Source: Tetradesmus obliquus (Eukaryota; Chlorophyta; Chlorophyceae; Sphaeropleales; Scenedesmaceae). Taken from it: a stretch of 64,000 bases of DNA. Made by a program: the position numbers and the translations under genes. The notes below the pieces were generated by a model. The model was not told the origin of the DNA, did no database searches, and saw only the letters and a list, made by a program, of their open reading frames with translations. The stretch spans positions 496,001 to 560,000 of the forward strand of contig CP126202.1 of the NCBI GenBank assembly GCA_030272155.1, read 5' to 3'. Positions 1 to 19,801 of this stretch are shown in pieces. Within the stretch, counting starts at the first letter, position 1, and every line of letters starts with the position of its first letter.

Positions 1-12
1 AGCTCTTGCCGC

Positions 13-2636
13 CTACTCCTGCTGCACCAGCTGCTGCTGCTGCTGCTGCTCTGGAGGCACCTGTTGCTGCTGTGGCACAGCCTGCTGCTCTGTAAGGATC
101 TGCTGCTCCGGTAGCACCCGCTTCACAAACTGCAGCAGCTGCTGCGTATACTCCTCCGGGTACTGCCGGAAGTGACTCACGTGCTCCGAGTCTCCCCACT
201 TGTGCCGGAACGTCTCGCTGCCGGCCCGGCCGAGCTGCTCCATAAACGCCTCGACCGCTGCGGGCTGGATCAGAGCATCCGCATCGCTGTACAGAAATAG
301 CTTGGGGCAGGGGGGCGCGTGCTGTAGCCATGACTGCTCCATGGCTCGAAGCTGCTTCTTGTAGGTCGGGATCTCCAGCACGCGCCCGATGACGGCGGTG
401 GTGGGCTTGACGAGCCAGCCCGCGGACTCCTCGATGCCTTCGGCGGGGCGGGCCAGCGCGGCGGCCACTAGCGCGCGGGAGAACACGTCTGCAGGAAGAA
501 GTTGCAGGATGAAAAGACAGGCACAGCAGATGCGGGATAGGTATGCTGTGCAGGAAGGATTCGTGAAAATGCTGCAGCATGGCAGGTGCTGACGTGTCGG
601 AAGCTGTACGACGATGCAGCTCATGCTGCAGCACAGCAGAATCAATCACTGGTCATGTTTCCTAGCAAAGCCTCACCTGCTGTCACATTGGCCGGGCTGC
701 TGTCCAAAATGATGCCTCGGATGCGGCTGCGCACATCTGCTGCCGCAGGGTTGGTGGGCGCCCACTCTGCCAGCAACTTGCACACGCAGCCCATGTAGAT
801 GAAACCGCCACCAGAGAACAGGTGCACCTGAGGGCAGACCGTAGCGTGAAAAGGGGATTTTACTTACTGGTTGTGCCACATATAACATATAACAGTGTTA
901 TACATGCAAGCAGCTTGCACACGCAGCCCATGTAGATGAAACCGCCACCAGAGAACAGGTGCACCTGAGGGCAGGCAGCAATAGAACGGGAAACATCAAC
1001 ATAGGTTTGGCATCATCAGGTAGTGTTATGTATGCAAGCAGTGTGAGACACCAGCCCATGTACATGAAACTGCCACCGAATAACAGATGCACCTGAGCGC
1101 AGGCAGCGCTACATATACGGAGGTCATCTGGCATCATGTCATCACTTTTTTCCCCACAAATGCAAGCAGTGTGAGGCACCAGCCCATGTAGATGAAGCCG
1201 CCACCAGAGAACAGGTCCCAACCTCATTCACCAGAATGGGGGCGTTGTGCCGCTGCTGGGCCATCTGGATGACCTTGCGCGTGAACTTCCTTGCAAACAC
1301 AAAGATCTTCCTTGCTGAAAAACATTAATTAGTACTCACCAGAATGGGGGCATTGGGCCGCTGCTGAACCATCTGAATCAGCTTGCACATGGGCTTCCTT
1401 GCAAATAAAAAGATCTTCCTTGCTCGAAAGCATCAACAGCTCAAAAACAACAACAATAACTCAACTCACCAGAATGGCTGCTGAGCCATCTGAATCAGCT
1501 TCCGAGTGAACTATCTGGCGCGGCGCATGCCAGCAGGCGGCACCAGCGCGCTGGCAGAAACATCAACATTCAAAAAACACTTGTGTAATATATGAAATTC
1601 CTGTAACTTGCCGAGCTAATGACAGGCTCATTAGTCAAAGCAAAATGCAAACCTCGCTGAGGGGAGTCACTCACCAGTATGGGGGCATCGGGCCGCTGCT
1701 GGGCCATGTGGATGAGCTTGCGCGTGAACTTCCTTGCAAACAAAAAAGATCTTTGATGCTCAAAAACAATAATCAACTCACCAGAATGGGGGCATTGGGC
1801 CGCTGCTGGGCCACCTGGATGAGCTTGCGTGTGAACTTCCGTGCGCGGCGCATGCCAGCAGCCGGCACCAGTGCGCTGCTCACACGCGAGCGCGCTGCCA
1901 GCACATGCCTGCAGCCCAGCGACTGCCACAGCTGCACATACCTGCGCTTGCAGGAGAAAATCGAGTGAGGCAGGTGCAGCACACGAATGGTGAACAAGTT
2001 GGTTGCATGGGTCACAAGGCTGCAGGCAAGGGCTGGTTGCGGGGGTTGCAAGCTAGTGCCGTGATGGCAGCTGTGCAGGCTGTCCAAGACTTATGTGTGT
2101 ACACAGGTACACCAAGCAAGCAGAGATTGCATATACCCCACATATGGTGCTTTGAGACTGGTGATTGAGCCAAACCGCGCGGCAGCTGCTGCAAGTTGCG
2201 CAGTGATAACGGCAATCCAGCTGGCTGGCATGATACTATCATCAGCCTGGAGCACTGCATCCATGCTTGCTTGTGACAGGCAGCTGAGGGCTGCCTGTAT
2301 TGTTTGTGGGCAGCATCAAGCAGCCTAAATGCTAACACCCACTGCAGCACTGGATGCTGCAGGCCCAAAGCATGTGTGAGCTGAGGCTACTTGCCAGGCT
2401 GGCTCAGCAGGACTGTGCAGCACTCACTTGCTGTATGGCCGCTTGGTTGCTCCTAGCCAGCTGAATGTCACGATGATAGGCTCCGTGGATTCATCAAGTG
2501 CAATTGGATGCACAGCAGCGCTGATGCAGCACCCTGCGCCTGCCATGCCACCAGTGCTGTGCCTGCTGCTGTGGTGCTTGTGTCCTGCTGCCAGTCCAGC
2601 AATCCGAGGGTGATGAGGCTCAAGATGCACTCCCAT
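13..2636 (-). CDS. TMEM53/DUF829-family alpha/beta-hydrolase-like protein
   Basis: Four exons read from the minus strand with consistent phases: 2428-2636, 1782-1941, 677-827 and 13-488, giving about 331 residues. The core has the DUF829/TMEM53 order: a beta strand with IIVTFSWLGA, then KYVQLW..LGC, then PNAPILVHLFSGGGF (the family's H-x-F-S-x-G-G nucleophile-elbow region), then RGIILDSSPA, and late LFLYSDADALI followed by SEHVSHFRQYP, matching the acid and histidine positions of an alpha/beta hydrolase. The tail after the last helix is Gln-rich from CAG repeats. Human TMEM53 is 277 residues; the excess is the N-terminal stretch and the Gln tail. The start at 2636 is the first Met of the open frame; an internal Met at 2546 is also possible. 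The substrate is not known for the family. Introns contain several partial exon copies (see repeats). Stop codon is TAG at 13-15. Confidence 0.87.
899..1218 (-). repeat. Three partial copies of TMEM53-like exon 3 (exon echoes)
   Basis: Around 921-968, 1050-1100 and 1177-1218 the start of the exon at 677-827 recurs (reading LFSGGGFIYMG or close variants), the first two with a copy of its 3' splice acceptor. The copies differ by substitutions and lack the rest of the exon. Using the 827 acceptor alone keeps the reading frame. Confidence 0.8.
1219..1760 (-). repeat. Four partial copies of TMEM53-like exon 2 3' end
   Basis: Segments near 1219-1290, 1337-1400, 1466-1515 and 1671-1740 repeat the end of the exon at 1782-1941 (FTRKLIQ.AQQRP.APIL) with a following GTGAGT-type donor in most copies. 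Spacing is irregular, about 110-200 bp. The copy at 1466-1515 is shortened and has lost part of the motif. Confidence 0.8.
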
Positions 2637-3623
2637 GTTGTGGCTGTTTGCTGCTTCGAAGAGCTGCGGGCGCTGTGTGGTTCCAAAACGGGGCTACAGC
2701 TACGGGGTGTGCTTGATGGGCGCGGAGTGCAGGGAACGCTGGGGCTGCCGCAAGAACTGTATCTATAGGTGTACACCCGTTTAATTATAATATAGATGAA
2801 CTACACGACGGCACGACCTTGTTGTGTGAAGGAGGGCACCACGACGGGTTTGCTTGGCGGGAGCTCGCCGATTGAACAAAACAACTGCTTGCTGCAAGAC
2901 ACACTGTATTAAAAACTTGGTGTTGAAGCCCCTCACTTAATCAAGGTGGCAGATACGTGTCAGTGGGGACATGCGGGGGAATGTTTTCAGGTCTTGCGAG
3001 CCGAGCAGGTGCTGACGGTGCACCTGACAGGCCTGGGCCCTGAAACGCTGTAGGGCTTCGCTGAAGGGAAAGACATGCCGTACAGGATTGATAACTCTTT
3101 ATAATGACGATAGCTGCCAAATCCATCGACTTTCGCTTTCGGAGCTGACGGACACCTGCACGACAGGGTCAAGGAACCAAAAATGAAGAGGGGCGGGTGA
3201 AAGAGCTTTGGGCGGCAGATGACGTGTATTCGAATACCTTGATATCATTTTTTGGTATTTCGAACACATTATCGTTATACAAGCTGTGCGGGCTGCTTCT
3301 AGCGGTGACATCAGCTGCCGTCTTTCAGCTTGAGGCAGTGCTGCCAGCGCTGAGCGCCGCTACTTCCTGCAGGGAGCATAGCCTAATGCGTGCACCCGGA
3401 CCTGATACACTGCACAGCCCACCGCCATGATTGTAAATACACGTTTGTTGTGTTACACAGCTCGTTTCAATCAAGCCATAGCAATGACGCCCTGGACCGT
3501 GCATCCCACTAGAGCGGAAGATGACGCAAGCACTGTAGCTGCTGCACAGCCCCTCTCAAATTGAATGGATTGACCAACACGCCCTCCCTGTCACTGCAGC
3601 CATCAATTCACATTCTGGCTTCT
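2637..3623. other. Intergenic stretch between two minus-strand genes
   Basis: No convincing coding sequence. It would hold the TMEM53-like promoter and the 3' end of the UDP-GlcNAc pyrophosphorylase transcript. Short open frames here lack family motifs and splice context. Confidence 0.5.
3453..3457 (-). terminator. Possible TGTAA polyadenylation signal for the UDP-GlcNAc pyrophosphorylase gene
   Basis: On the minus strand TGTAA occurs about 170 bases after the stop at 3624. TGTAA is the usual poly(A) signal in chlorophycean algae (known). Its use here is inferred from position alone. Confidence 0.3.
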
Positions 3624-11687
<8,064 letters not shown>

Positions 11688-12858
11688 GCCTGCAGGCTGT
11701 TGAGCAGCAGCAGAGGATATGCTGCCCCTGTTGCAGATGGTGCTTTCGTTGTTGAGGCGAAACACGGCAGCACGTGCAGATAGCGTATATGAACTGTATG
11801 TTGTGCGTGAGCGCGAACGTGGAAGGATCGCGCTGGGTACAGGCGATGTGGGAACGTGGCGGGGTGCAGAGTGGATGCCAGGAAGCGGCAACATGCAGGA
11901 TCGTGCGGTTGAATAAATATACTTGGGGTTACCAGTATCTTTCAAGGCTTACAGTACAGAGTTCATTGCAGCAGCAGTACACGTACAGCCTGTACCTGTT
12001 ATGCAGGGCGTTGCTTTGTTTCAAATGCGTGCAAGATGACATGCGTCAGCTACAAGCCACAGATCGTACTATTCCTGCAAAATTTTACAGATTCGCCATC
12101 TGCAAACACGACCAGCTGCACTTGCATTTCTCTTGGGCGCAGGACGAAATCCAGCAGACCAGCAAGGCAGACATGGCAGACACAGCAAGCCCAGGGTGCT
12201 GTAAAAGGCCGTATTCCGAACAAGATCAGCCCAGTACAGCAGTAGCTCCGTGATGCCACACGGTAGTGTATGCTGAGAATGCAATAGCCTATCTTGAAGA
12301 TATCTGATCTTAGGATCTGCCCAGTACAGCAGTAGCTCCGTGATGCCGCACGGTAGTGTATGCTGAGTCAGTGACAACCTGTCAGGAATGTGACCAGAAT
12401 GCTCACATGCAACTCGCAAACTGTCTATCAACAGCTCAGACCTGCAATCAGCTGATTGCAGGTGCAGAAACTGAGAAAAGGAGCAGGGTATTCCATATGT
12501 GGCAACCATAAAACAAAAGACTGCCAGCAACAGCATTGCCACCAACTGCATCTGTAGTTGCAATACATCATGAGTACTGTTAAACCTTCAGTGACGTTTG
12601 ACTGTGCCACAGGCTAGTTGTTTTAAAGCAGCACAAACCTGGAGAGATTCCTGTGAGGAGTTGTCTCAGTTATGCATGTACTCGTATGCAGCGGCAACGT
12701 GCCACGCTCAGCATGTGGTCAGTTGACTGGGTTTTTTGTCATCAACAGATCTGTTCTGAAACATTTGAAAGATTCACAAAACCTGATTCATCCTTACTGC
12801 GTACAATCCACTACAGATTAAACCTACACATCAGCAGTGGAAGAAGTGCAAGCACCCT
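11688..12858. other. UAP1 upstream region with a duplicated 48-base segment
   Basis: No supported coding sequence. A segment of about 48 bases at 12229-12277 recurs at 12319-12367. The stretch should hold the UAP1 promoter on the minus strand and the undefined left boundary of the recombinase/helicase element. Confidence 0.45.
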
Positions 12859-14034
12859 ATGGCATCAGCATCATCACACACTGCGACTGCAACTTTGACC
12901 TTGACTCAGGTGTTGGGACACTACCGCAGCCTCTCTGATGAGCAAACCATAGCTCGGATCATCAAGCTGCTGGGCAGCAAGACAGAGGACAAAGCTGCCC
13001 TCAGCCAAGGCACTATGTTTGAGTATGAAAACTGCTTGAACCTCCTAGCATACCGTTTGAGTACAGAGCACACTGGCAAGCATCGCAATAGCTTCCCAAC
13101 CATGGCTGAGATCCTACTGCGGCCCAATGGTCCTACATGGTTGGCACAGCAGGTCCCTGAAGCATCTGAGAGACGCAAGCTTGCAACTGTCTTCGCTAGT
13201 GTTGTGCAGCGAGCCTTCGCCAACTTGTGCAGCGACGCACATGAACAGGCTCAGAAAGCATGGCGAGCATGCATGAGCGCTGCCCGCAAGCAGTACATGC
13301 AGCAGAAAGACGAAGTAGGGTATGGTGGTCACATGTCAGTGTCTGATCTGATCAGCAGCAATACAATTGCAGCTGCCATTGACGCCATGCCCGAGGGTTC
13401 AGCTGGCAGGCTGCTTCTGAGAACGCTGACATGCCTGCACTACCCGGCATCGTATCAAGTGCAGAGCCCTTCGCTGAATTTGGGCAACGTCTTGGTGGTG
13501 ATGCCCCAGCATGCCCATCAGGCACCTTCGTACGAATCATGGTTGGCTGCAGCCTGCAAGCAAGATCAAACCCTGCAGGATGTTTGATCCTCAGCAAGGA
13601 TGGAAAGAACGATATGTTGTACCTTATATGGGGATTCAAGGGCACTGGAAATGGCAAGTGCAGGCCTGTGGCTACAAAGCAGGTGATGTCAGCAAAGCTG
13701 AGCAGAGAGCTGCGGTCACATCTGCAGAAGCGGCCGCCAGGTATACGGCACCTGTTCACAGACCTGAGGCACATCATGGATCCGTCGCAGTCCAAGCCAT
13801 ACATTGGAACCACTGGCAGAGCATCGTTCAACAGCAGAGTCAACAAGCTGCTGGCGTCTGTGCTTGGCGCAGAATGCACACAGCGAGTCTTTCGGTTGTC
13901 CATTGCACACCATCGTGCACAGCAACACAAGTCGTCACTCAGCACTGGCTCAGATGCAGACAGCATTTGATGATACGGCAGCACATTGGCAGCATGGAGA
14001 AACTTTTTGTGCACTGGATGCAGTACAAGCATGA
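12859..14034 (+). pseudogene. Tyrosine-recombinase-like gene of a mobile element, frameshifted
   Basis: Three overlapping frames carry one apparently continuous protein: 12859-13587 (from ATG), 13431-13970 and 13804-14034, so it needs two frame changes or unrecognised introns. The first part resembles a core-binding domain and ends at AGRLLLRTLTCLHYP, like the first catalytic segment. The second part has LYLIWGFKGTG, IRHLFTDLRHI and a C-terminal CTQRVFRLSIAHH, similar in position to the H-x-x-R region. The third frame adds HSALAQMQTAFDDTAAHWQH, reminiscent of the A..M.HS..T segment before the catalytic Tyr. The catalytic residues are not certain. Neighbour: an SF3-helicase-like ORF 155 bases downstream, same strand. 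I infer a decayed integrase of a Crypton-like or polinton-like element. Confidence 0.45.
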
Positions 14035-14188
14035 TGACTGAACTGCGGCATGATGCAGTGCATACAACTGCGCTGTTTGGTGGCTGCAGCAAACCGCACC
14101 AGCATGAGCTACAAGGGAGTGGTTGCAACTTACGACCCTGTAGACCATACATACCAGCCCTAGTCGTTACAATCCTACAAACATTATA

Positions 14189-15037
14189 ATGTACCATGCT
14201 GAGTTTAGGCCAGCATCCATGGCAACACGCACCTCAGCATACATGCTTGGCCAGCATTTGGTCAGTGCTCTGCGCTTGCACTGTCAACCACTGCACAGCA
14301 TACCCTTGGTTGTCACTGATGACAGCTCGCGCCCGTACACCGTTCCAAATCAACTTGGACGGTGGGTAACTAATCAAGCGGCAAAAGAGGCAGCCACGTT
14401 CCTGGCTGAGCACCTCCTCATAAAGCACTCCAGCATCTTGTCTCCTGAACAACAAGAAGCACTGAACAGGCCAGCGTTTCAACTGGCACTCCTTCGCTCG
14501 CTCCGCCCATGCTTAGCTGATCTGCATCACCTGCAGGCTGCTCACAGGCACCAGCACAACAAGCGAGTACCGCTGCTTGACGGCTGGATCAGCAGTATTG
14601 GTGAGCTCCAGGGCTTGCCATATGCACATGGAGCAATTGTCACCGGCCCCGTCATCAACTTTTGCCATGAAGAACTGCTTGCAGCAGCACCGGACCTGTC
14701 TGAGCTACAGCAGCTGCTCAGGTCATGGTTCCCAGTGGCAGATGAGCTCAAGTGGGTGCTGAGGCACCTTGCACACAGCCTTGCTCCCAGGGTGACCAGC
14801 AAACAGATTGTGCTGCACACTGATTCCCTAGATAACACAGCTCAAGGCAGTAAGGGAAAGTCCAGTTGGCTCATGTTGTTGCAAGAGACGTTTGGCAGCC
14901 GATCTTGTGCGATAAGAACAGGTGATGCACTGATTGTTGCGCGCAACGCTGCACCATGTGCAGAAGCACCATATGCACCTGCGCTGATGTGCTTTGATGA
15001 GCTGCAGAGGCCAGGTAGCAGTCACCTTTCGGCATAG
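14189..15037 (+). CDS. SF3/D5-type helicase-like protein of a mobile element
   Basis: Single open frame of 282 residues. Residues 127-157 (VPLLDGWISSIGEL...INF) resemble the NG-x-x-D...tGe-L block that precedes the helicase core in D5-like proteins. Residues 176-200 fit the helical linker. Residues 220-226 (GSKGKSS) form a Walker A, followed by LMLLQETFG; residues 265-271 (ALMCFDE) form a Walker B. The frame stops soon after Walker B, before sensor-1/motif C and the arginine finger, and the inverted-repeat arm begins 119 bases later, so it is probably truncated. In virophages and polinton-like elements such a helicase often occurs with a tyrosine recombinase (known), which is the context here. 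Family call is from motifs only. Confidence 0.6.
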   Translation: MYHAEFRPASMATRTSAYMLGQHLVSALRLHCQPLHSIPLVVTDDSSRPYTVPNQLGRWVTNQAAKEAATFLAEHLLIKHSSILSPEQQEALNRPAFQLALLRSLRPCLADLHHLQAAHRHQHNKRVPLLDGWISSIGELQGLPYAHGAIVTGPVINFCHEELLAAAPDLSELQQLLRSWFPVADELKWVLRHLAHSLAPRVTSKQIVLHTDSLDNTAQGSKGKSSWLMLLQETFGSRSCAIRTGDALIVARNAAPCAEAPYAPALMCFDELQRPGSSHLSA

Positions 15038-15460
15038 GGAGTCTGCAGCAACGGCGATTGCCAACTTTGGTGATGCAAGCCCTATGTGAACAGCATGTAC
15101 TGCAGGATTATACATCTCATGCAGAGAGATGGCAAACGCTGCCTGTCAAGGCCCCCACAGGGTTGCATTGCCGCAGTACACTGCATTATCCTTGTAGCAC
15201 GCAAGGCAACAATTGCAGAAGGCGCATCCAACGCAGCTGAGATGCACTACACGTGCTCTGCAGGAAATTGGGATGTTTCTTGACGCGTGTGTCTGCAACA
15301 CACCTGGTTTATTCCTCCAAGCGCTGCTGCAACATTCCCCCCAACAGCAGTGCTGAGGCGTGCATGCATTGCAGGACTGTGTGATTGCAGGACTTGGGTG
15401 TTGACCAGCAAGTAGGCGCGGAACACCTGATTATTGGGTTCATGCATCTGGCTGGCTCAC

Positions 15461-16388
15461 CATGAAGGCATCCAGCAGCTGTGCATCACATTCTACAGCT
15501 CCAGTTGCTGCCAGGTTTGCCATGGCTGCATCACACACATCCAGGCTGTCATTAAGCAAACCATGCTGCTCGGAGAACAGCAGCGGCATGCGTGCCCGCT
15601 GCTCCACAAAGGGAAAGAAATGTTCCTCTTCAATACTGCGAGTAGCAGTGGCAGCAGCAGCAGCAGAGGCAGAACCAGCAGCAAGCAGCAGTAACCTCAG
15701 CTTGCTGTTAAGTCCACGGCCACAGCAACTGCACAGCTCAGGCTGTCTGTCTCCACAGCGTGACGGCGCACCCGATGCATGCTAGCAGCAGTTGCTCCAA
15801 CGTTGCAGGAGCAGGCATTAGAATTGTTGACGCGACAGCAGTACGTCATGTTTTGATGATGTGCAATACTCTCAGCAGTGCAAGAGCATACTCATAACTA
15901 GTCTCACTTCTTGGTTAGCCGACCTGAGCATTGTCATACACCCACCCTGTTGATGCAAGCAAGGCTGCTTTGGCTGTAACGACAGAGCCGCACCCTGCAG
16001 TAGACCCCCTGCGCAGCAAGCTTATGTTCATCCTGGTGCCCCCTGCATGATGCAACACCGGCTTTGATACCCTTCATCTGTGTTTGTACCTGTGGTGCTG
16101 CATCACACGCTCGTGGTAGGCGTGCCAGTAGCGCTGCAGGCTGGACAGCTGCCACGCCTCCAGGGGAGCCCTGCTGCTGACCTGCACCCACAAACACCAC
16201 AAGCTGGCAGGTGAAATGGCCTTCAACAACTGCTGTACCAAGCCTGACGAAGACACAGCAACATCGCTGGCTGTTGCAAGTCAGGCATGGGGTGCAGTGG
16301 CAATGCTGTACCTGCTGCTGCAGTGCTTGTGTTGCTCGCAGGATGTCCTTCATGTCACGCCTCAAGGCATTGTGCGCAAGCACTAGAC
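15461..16388 (-). CDS. Hemerythrin (HHE) domain protein, left-arm copy, partial model
   Basis: Mirror image of the right-arm gene at 22072-22999. Three exons at 16312-16388, 16090-16181 and 15461-15635 carry the hemerythrin ligand pattern described there. The exon sequences appear essentially identical between arms. The 5' end and the last exon or exons were not resolved. Confidence 0.72.
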
Positions 16389-17911
16389 CTACAGCAGAAG
16401 CGGACGCATTTCAAGCGAGCATTAACAGAAGGGAGATTGCCCGCCAACTGAAAGACCTGCAAATGCTGAGTACTTGCTGTGGGCCTACAGCCTGCAGGCT
16501 TCAGGCTGCACCTGGCAGTTGATAGGGTTTCAGCTGCATCCTGCTGGCCAGCACCTGCATGCCCGCACATTTCTGCACAATCTGCACCTTTTCATTGACC
16601 CAAGGGCTAAGCCCAGCAACCCCACCTTTCCATGCTTCTGCAGCAATCAGACAACAAGCAGCAGCAACTTGCCACAAGTGCCCCCTTCACTATGCTACAC
16701 CAAGCCTGTGCTCACCGTCCAGGTATACTGGGTATGGCCATTTCTCGTTTGCTTCAAGAACGCGTGGCTTGCTTTGGTGCGCGACCTGGGTGCCCATTTG
16801 CCGCGCAAAGATGCAACGAAGAATACCACAAAGATGGTTTCGCAACGTCAAGGACCTTATGACCGAAATAGGTAACTCATATCAAGCAATGTACTATCAT
16901 CATTAGATGGTGGCGATGGGACCCTGAGACCCTCGATAGCACTGACAGTAGCAGTGCACCCCAGTCACTGGTAGTGGAGCCCCAACAGACATATTTTGAA
17001 TTTCCCGTCAGAGCGCCAGGCGTGACATTTTGTGAAGTCAAGACGCTGCTCAGCCACTGTTGCTGTGACTTTGTTTTCTTTTGGTTTTACTTTGCAGTCA
17101 GTGGCATGGGGGATCAGCATGTTGGATCAGCATGTTCTTGTCAGGGACCCTTAGCCCCTCGTGCTATGCCACCGCGTAGGTGCCGCATACAAGGAATGTT
17201 GCATCGGAAAAAGCCTGCATCAAGGGAAGAGCGTGTCAGTCGAGGAATCAGTGCATGAGTCACAATCATACGGACCCGTTATTTCCCCATACGGACCCCA
17301 GGTGATGTTGAAGAGATCAGCCAGCCGAACAAGGCTGCAAGCTGAATATGCTGAGTGCTGTGCCGACAAAAATCTCGAATGATATGATTCCCCATACGGT
17401 TGCTTGCTCTCATCGCTAACTCTGTCAAGGTAGAAAGAGGTGCCTGGCAGCGTGTGCTTAATGGAAAACTCAAGTGAGTATGTGAAGTTGAGTATTGGAA
17501 AAACGAAGTGGTGTACACGAGGCCAATGCATTTGCTCTGCGTGCTTTGTTGCCCGACATCGCAAGCTCGTTGCTTTGTAAGAAACTCGTCCGTGCGCGCC
17601 TGCCAGCGCTGTGTGACTCGTAGTTTAGTTGCATAGTTCTATCGGCAGGTGCATGCTCGTTGCCGTCCATCTCTAGCTTGTTGCATCTGATGTCGGTGGC
17701 TCCAGCACTCAACAACACATGCCATCAACAACATACGGCAGCCATGGCCAGCAGCCAGCATCAACTCTTCAGCTTATTCCGATGTCTTGCAGGCACAGCA
17801 AACTCAGTTTCGGGTTTCCGCGAACAGAAGGAAAGCATTGATTTGCCGTGACGTGCTTTGCTTTTGACAATGCAGGCAACATGGCAGGCCAGTCGCTGGT
17901 GAGGTTCAGCA

Positions 17912-17947
17912 GTCCTGCTGGCGCTCAAATGGCGTCATGCGGCCATA

Positions 17948-17979
<32 letters not shown>

Positions 17980-18421
17980 GCCGGCAGATACTGCAGCTGG
18001 GGCAGCAGATGCTGCAAGCCTGACTGAGGCAGAGCTCGAGGCACTCATTGAAGCAGAGCTGGCAACAGCAGGGCTTGCGCAGGCGGCGGGTGGTCATGAC
18101 CACCTTGATCAAGGCGCTCGCATGTATCCCATCATGGCGCCAAGCGGCGCAAGCATGCAGCATGTGCAGGATGGTCTGGCTGCTGCAGCAGCAACGCTGC
18201 CTTTGCCGTCAGCAGCAGGAGGAGCAGGCGCTGCTGCAGGACATGTAGCAGAAGCACGGTTGCAGCATGTTGCACTGTCTGCAAGGCTAGCTGCCTTGGC
18301 TGATGAGCTGGCACATGCTACAGCAGAACTGCAGCAGCTGCAGGCCTTACAGCAGGAGCAGCAGCTGGGGCTGCTGAGTCCCTTCACTGTCACAGCCGCA
18401 TGGCCATACAGCAGTGAATGA
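17912..18421 (+). CDS. Ala/Leu-rich helical protein C-terminal exon, left-arm copy
   Basis: Open frame from an acceptor-like site near 17911 to a TGA at 18421. It reads a poly-Ala run (from the CTG tract), then LTEAELEALIEAELATAGLA, a HDHLDQGARMYPIMAPSG segment, and a long helix with ARLAALADELAHATAELQQL ending in FTVTAAWPYSSE. The heptad-like Leu/Ala spacing suggests a coiled coil. I do not recognise the family. A 5' exon may lie near 17660-17850. It is mirrored at 20039-20554. Confidence 0.4.
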
Positions 18422-18439
18422 TGCTATTCTATCAGGTGC

Positions 18440-18895
18440 CTAGTCTGGCAGTACAGTTGGGGAGGGTTTTGGAATGTGGCCCGCAAGGTATTGCTGTAGG
18501 TGGCCCGGGCCACGCAAGCTGTACATGCGGGCCCGCAAGCTGTACATGCCCCTGAGGCTGGCATTGAGCTGGTCCTCAAGCTCCTCAGGGACGCAGTGCA
18601 GCGTGGTCGGCTGATGTGCAGACAGTATGTAAGCGCCAGCAGCAGCAGCAACAGCCAGTCAAGTTGTTGTGCCGGTTATTGTTGGATACTGCTTTGCCCT
18701 CTCCTTGAGCCTGCGCAGGGCCGCCTGGGCCTCGCTGTTACCCTGCAGGTACACTGGCACCAGCTGTTGGTTTGGCACGGGGCTTATGGGGAGCCCCAGT
18801 GCTCTTGCAAGCGCAAAGAAGCCTGCTGTTGCTTTCTGCGCAGCGTGCGCTACATCCTGGCTGTCAGCTGCATCTGTTGTGTGCTGTTTCCACAC
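18440..18895 (-). CDS. Unknown gene in the inverted-repeat spacer, C-terminus in the left arm
   Basis: Two probable exons: 18660-18895 (SQDVAHAAQKATAGFFALAR, then LVPVYLQGNSEAQAALRRLK) and 18440 to about 18602 (EELEDQLNASLRGMYSLRAR, ending HIPKPSPTVLPD). The final 22 residues lie inside the left arm. No family recognised. The exon junction is uncertain. Confidence 0.35.
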
Positions 18896-19402
18896 TGAAG
18901 CAGCAGCAGAGAAGCAGCAGAGGAGATAAGGACTTTAAGTGGTATTTCAACAGTACATTTAGCGTGTAGATGGCTTGCAGGATCTTATTGCATGCAAGGA
19001 AACTGCTTGCTGGCTGCATTAGGGTTGTTCCAACGTGAAGACTGCAGAGGCGCACCCTGGTTTCCAGGCAGGTTGCTCTGTCGCAACGCCATTCAACTGT
19101 TGTTTTGCTGTGCTGCTGACTGTGTGGCCACATGGGCTCCGTCGGGATCTTCACTACTGCTGGCGTGTCGCAGGCCAGCATGACGTGCTTTGCTGCGCCC
19201 TCAGGATATCATAACGCTTCTAGGGGTAGTAAAAAAATGACTGTGATCCCAGTAAGGTCATAGTTCACGCTGGCTGGAGGTGCTGCTGCTGCTACCTGAT
19301 CACACAGGTAGCAGCATTGGCTCCATGCGTGTTTTCATAGACATACTAAGGCCTTGATTATAGCTTTCAGACGGATTCTGAAAAGATCTGCGACAGCCGC
19401 AA

Positions 19403-19801
19403 TTGTGGAAGAGTGAGGCTGCACCCCACGTGGAAACGCTTAAACCCAGAACCATGGAGATGCTACAGGCGCGTTCTCAGCAACAAGAGGGCCACTGCAG
19501 CAGAAGTGCATTCGCAGCTCAGGTGGCAGTGCAGTTTACAGCCCTCATCATAGAAGCAGCCATCGACATCTTCCTGCACCCACCCAAACAACAAGCACAT
19601 GCACAAACACAACACAATCTGCCTTGTTGCAGTTGCAGATTGTTGCCAGGTCGCAGGTCCTCTACCTCTACAAGCACCTCAGTGCTAGCACAGAATGCAA
19701 CGCCAACACAATATCACGTCGAGGTGCACACACGCCCTGTACCGGGCAACTATCAATACACAGAACACTTGGTGACTGCCACACAGAAGTGGCTGAATTG
19801 A
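19403..19801 (+). CDS. Unknown ORF in the inverted-repeat spacer
   Basis: 132-codon frame beginning MWKSEAAPHVETLKPRTMEM, with AAQVAVQFTALIIEAAIDIF. Downstream on the same strand, 19930-20020 reads KQLAGHLQQYLAGHIPKPS and ends at the mirrored TVLPD stop, so a spliced gene ending at 20020 is possible. No family recognised. Confidence 0.25.
   Translation: MWKSEAAPHVETLKPRTMEMLQARSQQQEGHCSRSAFAAQVAVQFTALIIEAAIDIFLHPPKQQAHAQTQHNLPCCSCRLLPGRRSSTSTSTSVLAQNATPTQYHVEVHTRPVPGNYQYTEHLVTATQKWLN

Larger units (their letters stand above)
15156..18507. repeat. Left arm of a 3.35-kb inverted repeat
   Basis: Its reverse complement matches 19953-23305 almost base for base; paired coordinates sum to 38460 over most of the length. 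Differences seen include a six-base change in a CTG tract near 17955, a six-base indel near 17745, a one-base indel near 15380 and scattered substitutions (for example near 17113 and 17817). These show two real diverging copies rather than one sequence read twice. Confidence 0.95.
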
